Source: an uncultured Draconibacterium sp.
GTDB lineage: Bacteria > Bacteroidota > Bacteroidia > Bacteroidales > Prolixibacteraceae
Direction: 5' to 3'
Length of the DNA: 64,000 nt
NCBI RefSeq assembly: GCF_963677575.1
Contig: NZ_OY782038.1
Span: forward strand, 310,001 to 374,000
Shown piece by piece: positions 33,361 to 42,352 of this stretch. Under the pieces are notes generated by a model. It saw nothing but the letters and a program-made list of their open reading frames with translations. It was not told the origin of the DNA and ran no database searches. A program made the position numbers and the translations under genes. Each line of letters begins with the position of its first letter. Position 1 is the first letter of the stretch.

Positions 33361-35886
33361 ATGGATTCACAATTTTCACCAAGAATTAAAGATATTATCG
33401 GATATAGCCGGGAGGAGGCAATTCGTTTGGGGAATGATTATATAGGCCAGGAGCATCTTTTTTTGGGAATTTTGAGAGAAGGCGAAGGTACTGCTACAGA
33501 TATTCTCGAAAACCTGGGTGTTGACCTGGTTGAAGTAAAACAACTGATCGAAAGCAAGGTACGTACAGATAAAGATATTAATCAGAAAGCTGATTTAATT
33601 ATGCTTAAGTCAACGGAAAAGACTTTGAAGTTGATTTATCTGGAAGCACGATCGTTTAAAAGTGCAACAGCCAACAGCGGTCATCTCTTGCTAGCTATAT
33701 TAAAAGACAACGACAGTTTGATAACTCAACTGCTCGTTGAATTGGGTATTAATTATTACATGGTTAAGTCACAATTGCAAGACTACCAACAGCCTGAAGC
33801 GAAATCGGACTTTCCTGAAAGCGACGATGATGAGCCGGGCGAAGGTTTTGGAAAAGGCCCGTCAGGCGGACAAAGTTCGAAAAAAGCTGCCGGAGCAAAA
33901 TCGGATACACCTGTACTCGATAATTTTGGTATTGATATTACCAAACTGGCAGAAGAAAACAGTCTTGACCCAATTGTTGGTCGCGAGAAAGAAATTGAGC
34001 GACTGGCGCAAATCCTGAGTCGACGTAAAAAGAACAACCCAATTTTGATTGGAGAACCTGGTGTTGGTAAATCGGCCATTGCTGAAGGATTGGCACTGCG
34101 AATTGTAGGTAAAAAAGTATCGAGAATATTATTCGATAAACGCGTTGTAAGCCTTGATATTGCGTCAATTGTGGCGGGTACAAAATATCGCGGACAATTT
34201 GAGGAGCGAATGAAAGCGATTTTGAATGAGCTATCGAAAGTAAACAATGTAATTTTGTTTATCGACGAGATTCATACCATTGTAGGTGCCGGTGGAGCAA
34301 CCGGATCGCTGGATGCGGCGAACATGTTAAAACCTGCTCTGGCACGTGGCGACATTCAATGTATTGGAGCCACAACGCTTGATGAATACCGTCAGCAAAT
34401 CGAAAAAGACGGTGCTTTGGAACGTCGTTTCCAGAAAGTAATGGTCGATCCTACTTCGATAGACGAGACCATTGTAATTCTGAATAACATTAAAGAACGT
34501 TACGAAGATCACCACAATGTAACTTTTACTCCGGAAGCGATTGAAAGCTGCGTGAAATTAACTGCACGCTACATTACCGATCGTTATTTGCCTGACAAAG
34601 CCATTGATGCACTTGACGAAGCAGGTTCGCGTGTTCATATTTCAAATATCAATGTTCCGGATAACATAGTTAAGCTGGAAGAAAAGATAGAGAAAACCAA
34701 AGAGGATAAAATTACTGCTGTTAAAAGTCAGAATTTTGAACTTGCAGCCAATTATCGCGATAAAGAAAAAAACCTGCTTACGCTTTTGGAAGATGCAAAA
34801 GAACAGTGGGAAAAAGATTTGTTAAATCACCGCGAAACTGTTGATGAGCACAAAGTTGCCGAGGTTGTTGCCATGATGTCGGGAATTCCGGTACAGCGTA
34901 TTGCGCAAGCCGAAGGAAAACGCCTGATGAACATGGGCAAAGACCTGAAAGGTAAAGTTGTTGGGCAAGACGAAGCTATTGCTAAAATTGTTAAGGCAAT
35001 TCAACGTAACCGCGCAGGATTGAAAGATCCAAACCGCCCTATCGGATCATTTATCTTCCTGGGACCAACAGGTGTTGGAAAAACCCAGTTAGCAAAAGTT
35101 TTAACTACTTACTTGTTCGATAATCTGGACTCGCTGATACGTATTGACATGAGTGAGTACATGGAGAAATTTGCGGTATCGAGATTGGTTGGAGCGCCTC
35201 CGGGATATGTTGGTTACGAAGAAGGTGGCCAGTTGACTGAAAAAGTGAGACGTAAACCCTACTCTGTTGTATTGCTCGACGAAATTGAGAAAGCACATCC
35301 TGATGTGTTCAATATTTTGCTTCAGTTGATGGACGAAGGACGTTTAACCGATAGTCTGGGACGTAATGTAGATTTCCGAAATACGATTATTATCATGACT
35401 TCGAACATCGGATCGCGTCAATTAAAAGACTTCGGACGTGGCGTCGGTTTCTCAACGGCAAAAACACCTGAAGAGGAAAATGAGCATACAAAATACATCA
35501 TTCAGAAAGCTCTGAAAAAGGCATTTGCTCCGGAGTTTCTGAATCGTATCGATGATGTTGTAATGTTTAATCAACTGGAGAAAAAACACATTCACAGCAT
35601 TATCGACATAGAAATTGAAGGTTTGTACAAACGTGTGGAATCATTGAATTATAAACTGAAAATATCGCCCGCAGCAAAAGACTTTATTGCCGAGAAAGGA
35701 TATGATCCTCAGTTTGGCGCCCGACCATTAAAACGAGCCATTCAGAAATATCTGGAAGATGAAATGGCCGAAATAATTATCAAGGCATCGATTACCGAAG
35801 GAGATACCATTTCGGTTGGTTTTGACAAGAAAAATGAGAAACTTCAGATGCGCATTTTGTCGAATAAAAAAGCGCTGAAAGAATAA
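33361..35886 (+). CDS. clpC: ATP-dependent Clp protease ATP-binding subunit ClpC
   Basis: An 841-residue Hsp100 protein. N-terminal double Clp-N repeats (residues about 1-145) are followed by a Gly/Ser-rich linker. AAA-1 has Walker A GEPGVGKSAIAEG and Walker B LFIDEIHTIVGAG. A short middle domain with a UVR-like stretch (NFELAANYRDKEKNLL) marks ClpC rather than ClpA. AAA-2 has GPTGVGKTQLAKVL and VLLDEIEKAHPDV. It unfolds substrates for the ClpP protease. It stands alone between bidirectional signals, transcribed divergently from gyrA. Confidence 0.95.
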   Translation: MDSQFSPRIKDIIGYSREEAIRLGNDYIGQEHLFLGILREGEGTATDILENLGVDLVEVKQLIESKVRTDKDINQKADLIMLKSTEKTLKLIYLEARSFKSATANSGHLLLAILKDNDSLITQLLVELGINYYMVKSQLQDYQQPEAKSDFPESDDDEPGEGFGKGPSGGQSSKKAAGAKSDTPVLDNFGIDITKLAEENSLDPIVGREKEIERLAQILSRRKKNNPILIGEPGVGKSAIAEGLALRIVGKKVSRILFDKRVVSLDIASIVAGTKYRGQFEERMKAILNELSKVNNVILFIDEIHTIVGAGGATGSLDAANMLKPALARGDIQCIGATTLDEYRQQIEKDGALERRFQKVMVDPTSIDETIVILNNIKERYEDHHNVTFTPEAIESCVKLTARYITDRYLPDKAIDALDEAGSRVHISNINVPDNIVKLEEKIEKTKEDKITAVKSQNFELAANYRDKEKNLLTLLEDAKEQWEKDLLNHRETVDEHKVAEVVAMMSGIPVQRIAQAEGKRLMNMGKDLKGKVVGQDEAIAKIVKAIQRNRAGLKDPNRPIGSFIFLGPTGVGKTQLAKVLTTYLFDNLDSLIRIDMSEYMEKFAVSRLVGAPPGYVGYEEGGQLTEKVRRKPYSVVLLDEIEKAHPDVFNILLQLMDEGRLTDSLGRNVDFRNTIIIMTSNIGSRQLKDFGRGVGFSTAKTPEEENEHTKYIIQKALKKAFAPEFLNRIDDVVMFNQLEKKHIHSIIDIEIEGLYKRVESLNYKLKISPAAKDFIAEKGYDPQFGARPLKRAIQKYLEDEMAEIIIKASITEGDTISVGFDKKNEKLQMRILSNKKALKE

Positions 35887-35908
35887 GAAACGAAATACTG
35901 AGCTATTG

Positions 35909-35934
35909 AAAAAGGAGGTGAAAACCTCCTTTTT
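35909..35934. terminator. Bidirectional terminator between convergent genes
   Basis: AAAAAGGAGGT, loop GAAA, ACCTCCTTTTT is a perfect hairpin with a T-run on each strand, between clpC and the SpoIIE-type gene. Confidence 0.92.
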
Positions 35935-37845
35935 TTATGCTTTGTAGCTAAAGATCAGCATAGTAATGTCGTCGGTTTGCTGAGCATGTCCCCTGAAAAT
36001 ATGGAAACTCTTCTCCAAACGTTCAACCATTCCTTTTGGGTTTTGTCCAGTCAGCGATTTCAGATTCTCAACGAGCTGCTGATTACCATACTGAACATGA
36101 TTTTCATTTAGCATTTCGGTAACACCATCGGTGTATAAAACCAGCGTATCTTTCTTATTTAACTGGATTTTAGCTGAGCTATAAGACTTGTCGGGATAAA
36201 GCCCCAAAGGTAGTCCGTGCGACTGTGCCAGTTCTGTCACAATTCCATCTTTATTTAAAATATATCCCGGAGTATGAGCAGCATTACAATATTCAAAAAT
36301 ACCGGTTTTCACATTCAGAACACCTAAAAACAGCGTCAAAAAGAACTGATGGTGGTTGCTTGTACACAACTCTTTATTTATTTTTTCAACAATTAAATTA
36401 GCTTTTGGCTCCAACGCATTTGTTTTAATTGTTGTTTGTGCAACACTCATAAAAAATGCCGCCGGCACACCTTTTCCCGAAACATCTCCCATGGTTAAAA
36501 CCAGGTGCTCATCATCAATAAAAAAATAATCAAACAAGTCGCCACTTACGCCTCTGGCCGGTTGATATGTGGAATAAAGATCGATATCGGTGCGGTCGGG
36601 AAAAGCCGGATAGATGGATTTTATAAAACTTTGCTGAATTTCGGAAGCCTGATTCATATCTTCCTGGCGTCTTAATTTTTTCTTTTGTTCGTCGGATTGA
36701 GTTTGTAAATATTTTTCGTACCATGATTTCATATAATTCAAACTCTCAGCAACCTGAACAATTTCATTCTCGGGAATATCTTTATATGGCCCGGTTAAAT
36801 TACTGAAACGTTTTAATTGCTTGGTAACCAAACTCAGCGGTTTTATCTGGCGGTTTATAATGTACGTAACAGTTAAATAAATAATTAGAATTCCTAATAC
36901 GGAGAAAAACAACATTTGGAGTACCGGTAAATACAAGGGTTCGAATAACTCTTTATAAGGTAAAACCGATGCTAAAACCCAGCCATTTTGTTGGATAGGT
37001 ACATAATAAACAAGGGCTTTTTCGAAATTAAATAATTCGGGATAAGCAATTAATGTGCCCGGTTTTGTGTCTGCCAGTACATGATCGGTAGTGGTAATAA
37101 CATTTTCTTTAAGAACCTTCTCATGAATATCGTAAATACTTCGGTTTAGTATCCATTCGTTAACGGGGTGTGTAATGTAAACTCCATTATTCGACATAAG
37201 AAAAGCAAAACCGCCTTTTCCTATTTTTAAACTATTCACCTGCTTATTCAGCTCATTTAACGACAATTCGCAAATTACTTCTCCAACACGTTTTTCTTGC
37301 CCCGATGGAGATTCGATCATAATAGGTGAACAGTAAGCGGCAACAACAATATTATTCCGTTCGCATAAATAAGGCTCCGACCAACCTACACCTTGCTGTT
37401 TGATTAGGTTTTCGAATTGAACTTGCTCATTTGCACACGCCGAAATATTACCGCTACCCCGCTGTATTAAAGTGGAATCTCCGTCTCTGTAAGTAAAATA
37501 ACTCCGATACGGCAAGTTGGTAACTGTTGAATCAATTTTTACATAAATAGCATTGATAAAGGAATATTTATTTACCAGGCTTTGAATAAATAGATTGGCA
37601 TGATCTTGCTGACCGTAAAAAATAACCTGGTCGGCAATATTTCCGGCAACTTCAGAAGTAGTTACAATGTAACGCTGCACCTGGCTTGTTACGTGAGTAC
37701 TCTGCGACATCGCCTTGTTCTTTACACTCTCTTTTATAAGTGTTTGATTGAAAAGAAAAAATATACCAATAAAAGCAATAAATACCCCTATTACTGCCAG
37801 GGATATATAAACACTCAATCGATATGCAATTGATTTATTTAACAT
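35935..37845 (-). CDS. Membrane Cache-HAMP-SpoIIE (PP2C-type) serine phosphatase
   Basis: A 636-residue protein. Two membrane helices (about 8-32 and 300-325) flank a periplasmic dCache-like sensor domain (PYRSYFTYRDGDS, GKGGFAFLMSNNGVYITHP). A HAMP segment and short coiled coil (EQKKKLRRQEDMNQASEIQQSF) lead to a SpoIIE phosphatase domain from about residue 400 (ARGVSGDLFDYFFIDDEHLVLTMGDVSGKGVPAAFFM, DTLVLYTDGVTEM, QTDDITML) with the metal Asp residues. It should sense an external ligand and dephosphorylate an anti-sigma-antagonist-type protein. The target is not in the window. Confidence 0.9.
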   Translation of the reverse strand: MLNKSIAYRLSVYISLAVIGVFIAFIGIFFLFNQTLIKESVKNKAMSQSTHVTSQVQRYIVTTSEVAGNIADQVIFYGQQDHANLFIQSLVNKYSFINAIYVKIDSTVTNLPYRSYFTYRDGDSTLIQRGSGNISACANEQVQFENLIKQQGVGWSEPYLCERNNIVVAAYCSPIMIESPSGQEKRVGEVICELSLNELNKQVNSLKIGKGGFAFLMSNNGVYITHPVNEWILNRSIYDIHEKVLKENVITTTDHVLADTKPGTLIAYPELFNFEKALVYYVPIQQNGWVLASVLPYKELFEPLYLPVLQMLFFSVLGILIIYLTVTYIINRQIKPLSLVTKQLKRFSNLTGPYKDIPENEIVQVAESLNYMKSWYEKYLQTQSDEQKKKLRRQEDMNQASEIQQSFIKSIYPAFPDRTDIDLYSTYQPARGVSGDLFDYFFIDDEHLVLTMGDVSGKGVPAAFFMSVAQTTIKTNALEPKANLIVEKINKELCTSNHHQFFLTLFLGVLNVKTGIFEYCNAAHTPGYILNKDGIVTELAQSHGLPLGLYPDKSYSSAKIQLNKKDTLVLYTDGVTEMLNENHVQYGNQQLVENLKSLTGQNPKGMVERLEKSFHIFRGHAQQTDDITMLIFSYKA

Positions 37846-37896
37846 TATTCTTTTATTGTTCGCGATTAAAACAATTTACGGATTATTTTTTAGATG

Positions 37897-38766
37897 TCAG
37901 GCATTATGATCAAAATTTAACCATTTCCGCGTACCCTCAAAACTACAGGTAAACGAAGCCAATAATGCTGCTTCTTTTATAGCTCTTTCGAAATCAGTAC
38001 TTTCAAGAAAATAGTAACAAAAGGCACCATGAAGAAAATCTCCGGCACCAAGCGTATCTTTAACCAGCACTTCCGGTATGGCAAGACTCCCCTTCTTATC
38101 TTCTGAGTAATATTGGATTTCATCCTCTCCATTTGAAATAGCCACTGACTTTACGTTTTTAGCTGTCATAAAATCAAATAGTTCTTCTTGATTCACACAA
38201 TTCGGTGGCATAAAATCAGCAGAGCATATGGCAATATCAATATAATCTAAAAGCTCGTCAAACTGCGGTTTCCAGCTTCCACAGTCAGAAACAACAGGTA
38301 TTCTGCGTTCCTTACAAATCTTCACACATTCAAGACTAAATTCAGGGTAAAAACCATCGATTAGCAGAATTTGTGGTTCTACCAGATCGATCAGTTTTTG
38401 CGGCGAAATCGTACTTTCTACTTCTGTCGGATTATGCGATATAATCGTGCGATCGCCATTTTTTGACGTTAACACGGTGGCTAAAATTGTTTCGAACTCC
38501 TGTCCATAAGCCAGATCAAAATGATCTACTCCAACACTGTTCAAATCCTGATCAATAAATGAGGAAAAAGCATTGAGACCAGCCGGACTTGCAAGTGTTG
38601 CTGTTTTATTCAGATAAGCGAATGCTACAGCAGCATTGGTTGCCGGGCCGCCAACTAAAATATCCGGAATGTCGGTTTTAATTTTGGTATTGGCAACCGG
38701 AATCTCATCTATAAAATATTGAATATCTATTGTAGTGAGTCCTACAAATAAGGCCCTGTGTTTCAT
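37897..38766 (-). CDS. PfkB/ribokinase family carbohydrate kinase
   Basis: A 289-residue kinase from ATG 38766; a GTG two codons upstream is possible. It shows the PfkB signatures: VGGPATNAAVAFAYL at the N-terminus and DTLGAGDFLHGAFCYY near the C-terminus, the latter with the catalytic Asp in GAGD. The family phosphorylates sugars, nucleosides or related alcohols, and the substrate cannot be told. It follows fabG on the same strand but a terminator separates them, so it probably has its own promoter. Confidence 0.88.
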   Translation of the reverse strand: MKHRALFVGLTTIDIQYFIDEIPVANTKIKTDIPDILVGGPATNAAVAFAYLNKTATLASPAGLNAFSSFIDQDLNSVGVDHFDLAYGQEFETILATVLTSKNGDRTIISHNPTEVESTISPQKLIDLVEPQILLIDGFYPEFSLECVKICKERRIPVVSDCGSWKPQFDELLDYIDIAICSADFMPPNCVNQEELFDFMTAKNVKSVAISNGEDEIQYYSEDKKGSLAIPEVLVKDTLGAGDFLHGAFCYYFLESTDFERAIKEAALLASFTCSFEGTRKWLNFDHNA

Positions 38767-38784
38767 TAACACAAAGAAATAAAA

Positions 38785-38808
38785 AAAGCTGCCTTTTCAG
38801 ACAGCTTT
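38785..38808 (-). terminator. Rho-independent terminator after fabG
   Basis: On the - strand AAAGCTG and CAGCTTT pair and are followed by a T-run, in the gap between the fabG stop and the PfkB start. Confidence 0.75.
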
Positions 38809-38829
38809 CCTTTATCTTATTAACTTTTT

Positions 38830-39576
38830 TTAAGTATTCATTGCGCCGCAAACAGTAATAACCTGCCCGCTTACATACGACGACAGATCAGAAGCAAGGA
38901 ATGTTGCAACACCTGCAACCTCTTCAGGTGTTCCACCTCTTTTTAATGGAATTGAAGCTTCCCATGCTTTACGTGCATCTTCCGGAATTTTACCTGTCAT
39001 TTCAGTAATAATAAAACCAGGTGCGATGGCATTTGAACGAACACCACGAGAACCCAGTTCGCGTGCTACTGACTTGGTAAATCCAATAATACCGGCTTTT
39101 GATGCCGAGTAGTTAGCCTGACCTGCATTCCCGCTTACTCCTACAACCGAACTCATGTTGATAATTGATCCGGAACGTTGTTTAAGCATGGTGCGTTGCG
39201 CTGCTTTTGTAAAGTTAAATACTGATTTCAGGTTAACGTTGATAACTGCATCCCACTGGTCTTCAGTCATTCGCATTAACAGAGTATCTTTTGTAATACC
39301 TGCGTTATTAACTAATATATCAATACGGCCAAATTCTTTAACAATTTCGCTTACAACCCGGTCAGTATCTTCAAAATTACTTGCATCAGAAGCGTACCCT
39401 TTGGCTTTTACACCGTAAGTTTTTAATTCCTCTTCCGTGGCTTTCATATTGTCATCTTCAAAAAGATCGGTAAAGGCAACATCGCACCCTTCCTGTGCAT
39501 ACTTTACAGCAATTGCTTTACCAATACCGCGAGAAGCGCCGGTAATGATCGCTGTTTTTCCTTCAAGTAATTTCAT
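38830..39576 (-). CDS. fabG: 3-oxoacyl-[acyl-carrier-protein] reductase FabG
   Basis: A 248-residue SDR, the normal FabG length. It has the TGASRGIGKAIA nucleotide loop, NNAGITKDTLLMRM, catalytic Ser-Tyr-Lys in INMSSVVGVSG and ANYSASKAGIIGFTKS, and a C-terminal GQVITVCGAMNT. It reduces 3-oxoacyl-ACP with NADPH in fatty-acid elongation. Unlike in many genomes it is not in a fab cluster here. The closing CGAMNT, with Cys, varies from the common DGGM. Confidence 0.92.
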   Translation of the reverse strand: MKLLEGKTAIITGASRGIGKAIAVKYAQEGCDVAFTDLFEDDNMKATEEELKTYGVKAKGYASDASNFEDTDRVVSEIVKEFGRIDILVNNAGITKDTLLMRMTEDQWDAVINVNLKSVFNFTKAAQRTMLKQRSGSIINMSSVVGVSGNAGQANYSASKAGIIGFTKSVARELGSRGVRSNAIAPGFIITEMTGKIPEDARKAWEASIPLKRGGTPEEVAGVATFLASDLSSYVSGQVITVCGAMNT

Positions 39577-39777
39577 TATTTTATTTTTTAATTAAAATGG
39601 TAACAATTTTAGCCTGATCAAGAAATTGTCGGGCTAAAACCGAAGTTACCCTATTTGTTTTCGTAGCGCAAATATAAATTTTCTTCAAGTTATACCGAAA
39701 ATGATCCGTAGATTAATTGCTTTCGGGCCAAAGTATGAGCACTGTTACAATAAACTTCAAACATTTGGTTGAAAAGT

Positions 39778-40515
39778 TCAAAACAACAACTCGCCTAGCT
39801 GATTTAGAACTTCGGCGGCTTTTCCTTTTAAATGAATATCAGTAATTGCTGAAGTAAAAATGGTTTCTTCGGGATTGATTTCGATGATTGTTGCACCGGC
39901 TTGTTTGGCAGTACGCGGCACATACGACGCCGGTGTTACTTCGCCGGTTGAGCCAACAATAATGCACACTTCAGCTTTTTCTGCCGCTGCGAACGAATCT
40001 GCATATGCATCGGGCGGAATTCCTTCACCAAAAAAAATAAAATCGGGTTTTAGCACTTCTCCATCATTTACACATTTTGGCGGAATGTTTTCAAAATCAA
40101 TATCCATTGCATCATAAACTTGTCCGCACTTTAAACACTTTAGCTTTTTTGAATTGCCATGAAACTCGTAAACGGTTTCACTTCCGGCTTGGTAATGCAA
40201 ATTGTCGATATTCTGGGTAACAACAGCGTTTAACAGCTTGTTACTTTCCATTTTTGCCAGCATCCGGTGTGCATCGTTTGGTTTGGCATCTGCAAAAAAA
40301 TCGTAGAATATTTCGCGAATATATGTCCAGCAGTTTTCTGAGTTATTCAGAAAGTAGCCCAAGTCCAGTACCTGTGGATCGTATTTGTTCCAGAGACCAT
40401 GTTCGCCTCTGAATGGCGGAATCCCGCTTTCCACTGAAATGCCGGCACCAGTAAATGCTATCGTATATTTCGATTTTTTAAGTTCAGATACGGCAAAATC
40501 AATTAATGACTGCAT
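39778..40515 (-). CDS. Sir2-family NAD-dependent protein deacylase with incomplete zinc site
   Basis: A 245-residue sirtuin: FTGAGISVESGIPPFRG (NAD loop), TQNIDNLHYQAG, EFHGN with the catalytic His, and VGSTGEVTPAS near the end. The zinc module has KCLKCGQ (first Cys pair), but the second pair reads PKCVNDGEV, leaving only three Cys. The following KPDFIFFGEGI replaces the usual RPDVVWFGE. It removes acyl groups from lysines at the cost of NAD; the acyl preference is not predictable. It is monocistronic. Confidence 0.85.
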   Translation of the reverse strand: MQSLIDFAVSELKKSKYTIAFTGAGISVESGIPPFRGEHGLWNKYDPQVLDLGYFLNNSENCWTYIREIFYDFFADAKPNDAHRMLAKMESNKLLNAVVTQNIDNLHYQAGSETVYEFHGNSKKLKCLKCGQVYDAMDIDFENIPPKCVNDGEVLKPDFIFFGEGIPPDAYADSFAAAEKAEVCIIVGSTGEVTPASYVPRTAKQAGATIIEINPEETIFTSAITDIHLKGKAAEVLNQLGELLF

Positions 40516-40681
40516 TTGATAAGATTTGAAAGATTAATTTAACACAAATAAAAGCAAAAAAAAGTTACTGCTTCTTCACTTTTCGGACAATTACCGGAAG
40601 TTTCTGGTCGGAATTAAAACCAGATAACAATCGTCTAAAAATTCTATTTAGAAAAAACTCGAAACTAAAGTACTTTTTGGT

Positions 40682-41323
40682 TTAAATCTTCTCTTTTAAT
40701 TTCGCTCTGAATGCATACTGCAAATAACGCATATCGCCAATAAAATTAAGCGTAATTAAACAAAACAGATAGAAAAAAGGACTTTTCGTTGGACGAATAC
40801 CTTTAATAAGTTCTGTTTCAAAACCCCACTCTTTAATGGCTCTTTTCATACTTTTCTTTGTATAAAACCGAAGGTGGGTATAATCCAATATACCATGACT
40901 TTTGTACTTCCAGTCTTTTAAAAAGAAATACCTCACAAAATGCTTCCAGTGTCGTATATTGGGTAACGAACATATTAAAACAGCATCATCGGTTAAGCAT
41001 TTTTTTATCTTTTTAAAAAAATCGCGATCTGATGGTACGTGCTCGATAAAATCGTTACAAATCAAGCAATCAAAATAATTCTCCGGTAATTCCTCAATAA
41101 TCTCCAGGGCATCTCCGCAAAAAACCTTATCCATTTTTGTTTTGGCAATATCAGTCGATTCTTTGTCGATATCAATCCCCCATGTTTCTGTTTTATATTT
41201 TTTCTTTACTCTCTCCGAAAATATACCATTTGAACACCCAAACTCAATGCTACGTTTAGGGGCACTGGTTAAAAAATATTCCATTTCATTTCTAGGATCC
41301 TCATAGTATTCTCTGTTCTCCAT
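40682..41323 (-). CDS. Class I SAM-dependent methyltransferase
   Basis: A 213-residue protein with motif I RSIEFGCSNGIFSERV and post-I TWGIDIDKES, then motif II/III region FDCLICNDFIEHVPSD and DAVLICSLPNIRHW. The C-terminal FYTKKSMKRAIKEWGFE is typical of the methyltransferases found in polysaccharide and glycan clusters. Its neighbour across the divergent gap encodes a DUF4422 glycan-synthesis protein, which supports a glycan-modification role. The substrate is unknown. Confidence 0.8.
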   Translation of the reverse strand: MENREYYEDPRNEMEYFLTSAPKRSIEFGCSNGIFSERVKKKYKTETWGIDIDKESTDIAKTKMDKVFCGDALEIIEELPENYFDCLICNDFIEHVPSDRDFFKKIKKCLTDDAVLICSLPNIRHWKHFVRYFFLKDWKYKSHGILDYTHLRFYTKKSMKRAIKEWGFETELIKGIRPTKSPFFYLFCLITLNFIGDMRYLQYAFRAKLKEKI

Positions 41324-41530
41324 AAATATGTATTAGTCAAATATTTAAATCAATCATCAAAAATAGGATAAAGAAATGTCTTGAAAAGGATTTAACTAAT
41401 ATATTTTTTAATTTTTCTCGTCCGAAAACTTCTAAATAAAATAAGTTAGTTGTATTCTTTTCTCTATTTTCGCCATTATTTTCAACAAATTACCAATTAA
41501 CAACCACTGTGTTCTATGTTGATTTAAATT

Positions 41531-42352
41531 ATGGCACAAAAAGATACAATAAGAATATATTCGTTTTATTATAAAACCGAGAAGCAATTCCTGTCGCAAG
41601 ATGGCTATATGCATATATGGGCCGGTAAAAATAATGCCCCCGAGAATACTGATTTTACAGGTGATGATACCGGAAAGAACATCTCTGAAAAAAATAAATA
41701 TTACAGCGAATTAACCGGTTTATACTGGGTGTGGAAAAACACAAAATCTGATATTGTGGGAAGTTGCCACTACCGTCGTTATTTTACAAAAAATAAAGAG
41801 CAGTTTTTCTTTCAACTTAAACGCCTGCTTTATTATCCTATTGGTTTATGGAAAAAACGCTACGGATTAATTTATACAAAAAACTATAATTGCTGGGAAA
41901 ATAAAATTTTAAAAAAGGATGACATTGCTGAATTTCTTTCGGAATATGATGCAATAATGCCAACACGTAGAATTCTTAAATATACTGTTGAGGAGCATTA
42001 CAGCAGGTATCACAATATTCAAGATTTAAAACATATAGGAAGTATTTTAAAATCAGACTATCCGGAATACATGGAAGCCTACAATAGAGTACTCTCAAAC
42101 AAGCGTTTGTTTGCCAATAATATGTTTATTTTAAAATGGGAAAGATTTAATGAATTAATGGAGTGGTTGTTCCATATTCTTTTTCGTTTTGAAGATGAAA
42201 TAGACTTTAAGAAATATGAGGGTTACCAGGAACGGATTATGGGTTTTTTGGGCGAACGCTTAATAACCACTTGGATTTACCACCAGAAACTGAATTATAA
42301 AGAATTACCTTTAATTTATTTTAAAAAGCTAAAACCCAAAGCTAATGCTTGA
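41531..42352 (+). CDS. DUF4422 family protein, capsular-polysaccharide glycosyltransferase-like
   Basis: A 273-residue protein with the DUF4422 signature early on: DDTGKNISEKNKYYSELTGLYWVWKN, then VGSCHYRRYF, and NNMFILKWERFNELMEWLF towards the end. The family occurs in capsule and O-antigen loci and is thought to transfer sugars. It is the first gene of a two-gene unit with mnmE, whose start overlaps its end by 8 bases, an unusual pairing of functions. Confidence 0.75.
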   Translation: MAQKDTIRIYSFYYKTEKQFLSQDGYMHIWAGKNNAPENTDFTGDDTGKNISEKNKYYSELTGLYWVWKNTKSDIVGSCHYRRYFTKNKEQFFFQLKRLLYYPIGLWKKRYGLIYTKNYNCWENKILKKDDIAEFLSEYDAIMPTRRILKYTVEEHYSRYHNIQDLKHIGSILKSDYPEYMEAYNRVLSNKRLFANNMFILKWERFNELMEWLFHILFRFEDEIDFKKYEGYQERIMGFLGERLITTWIYHQKLNYKELPLIYFKKLKPKANA

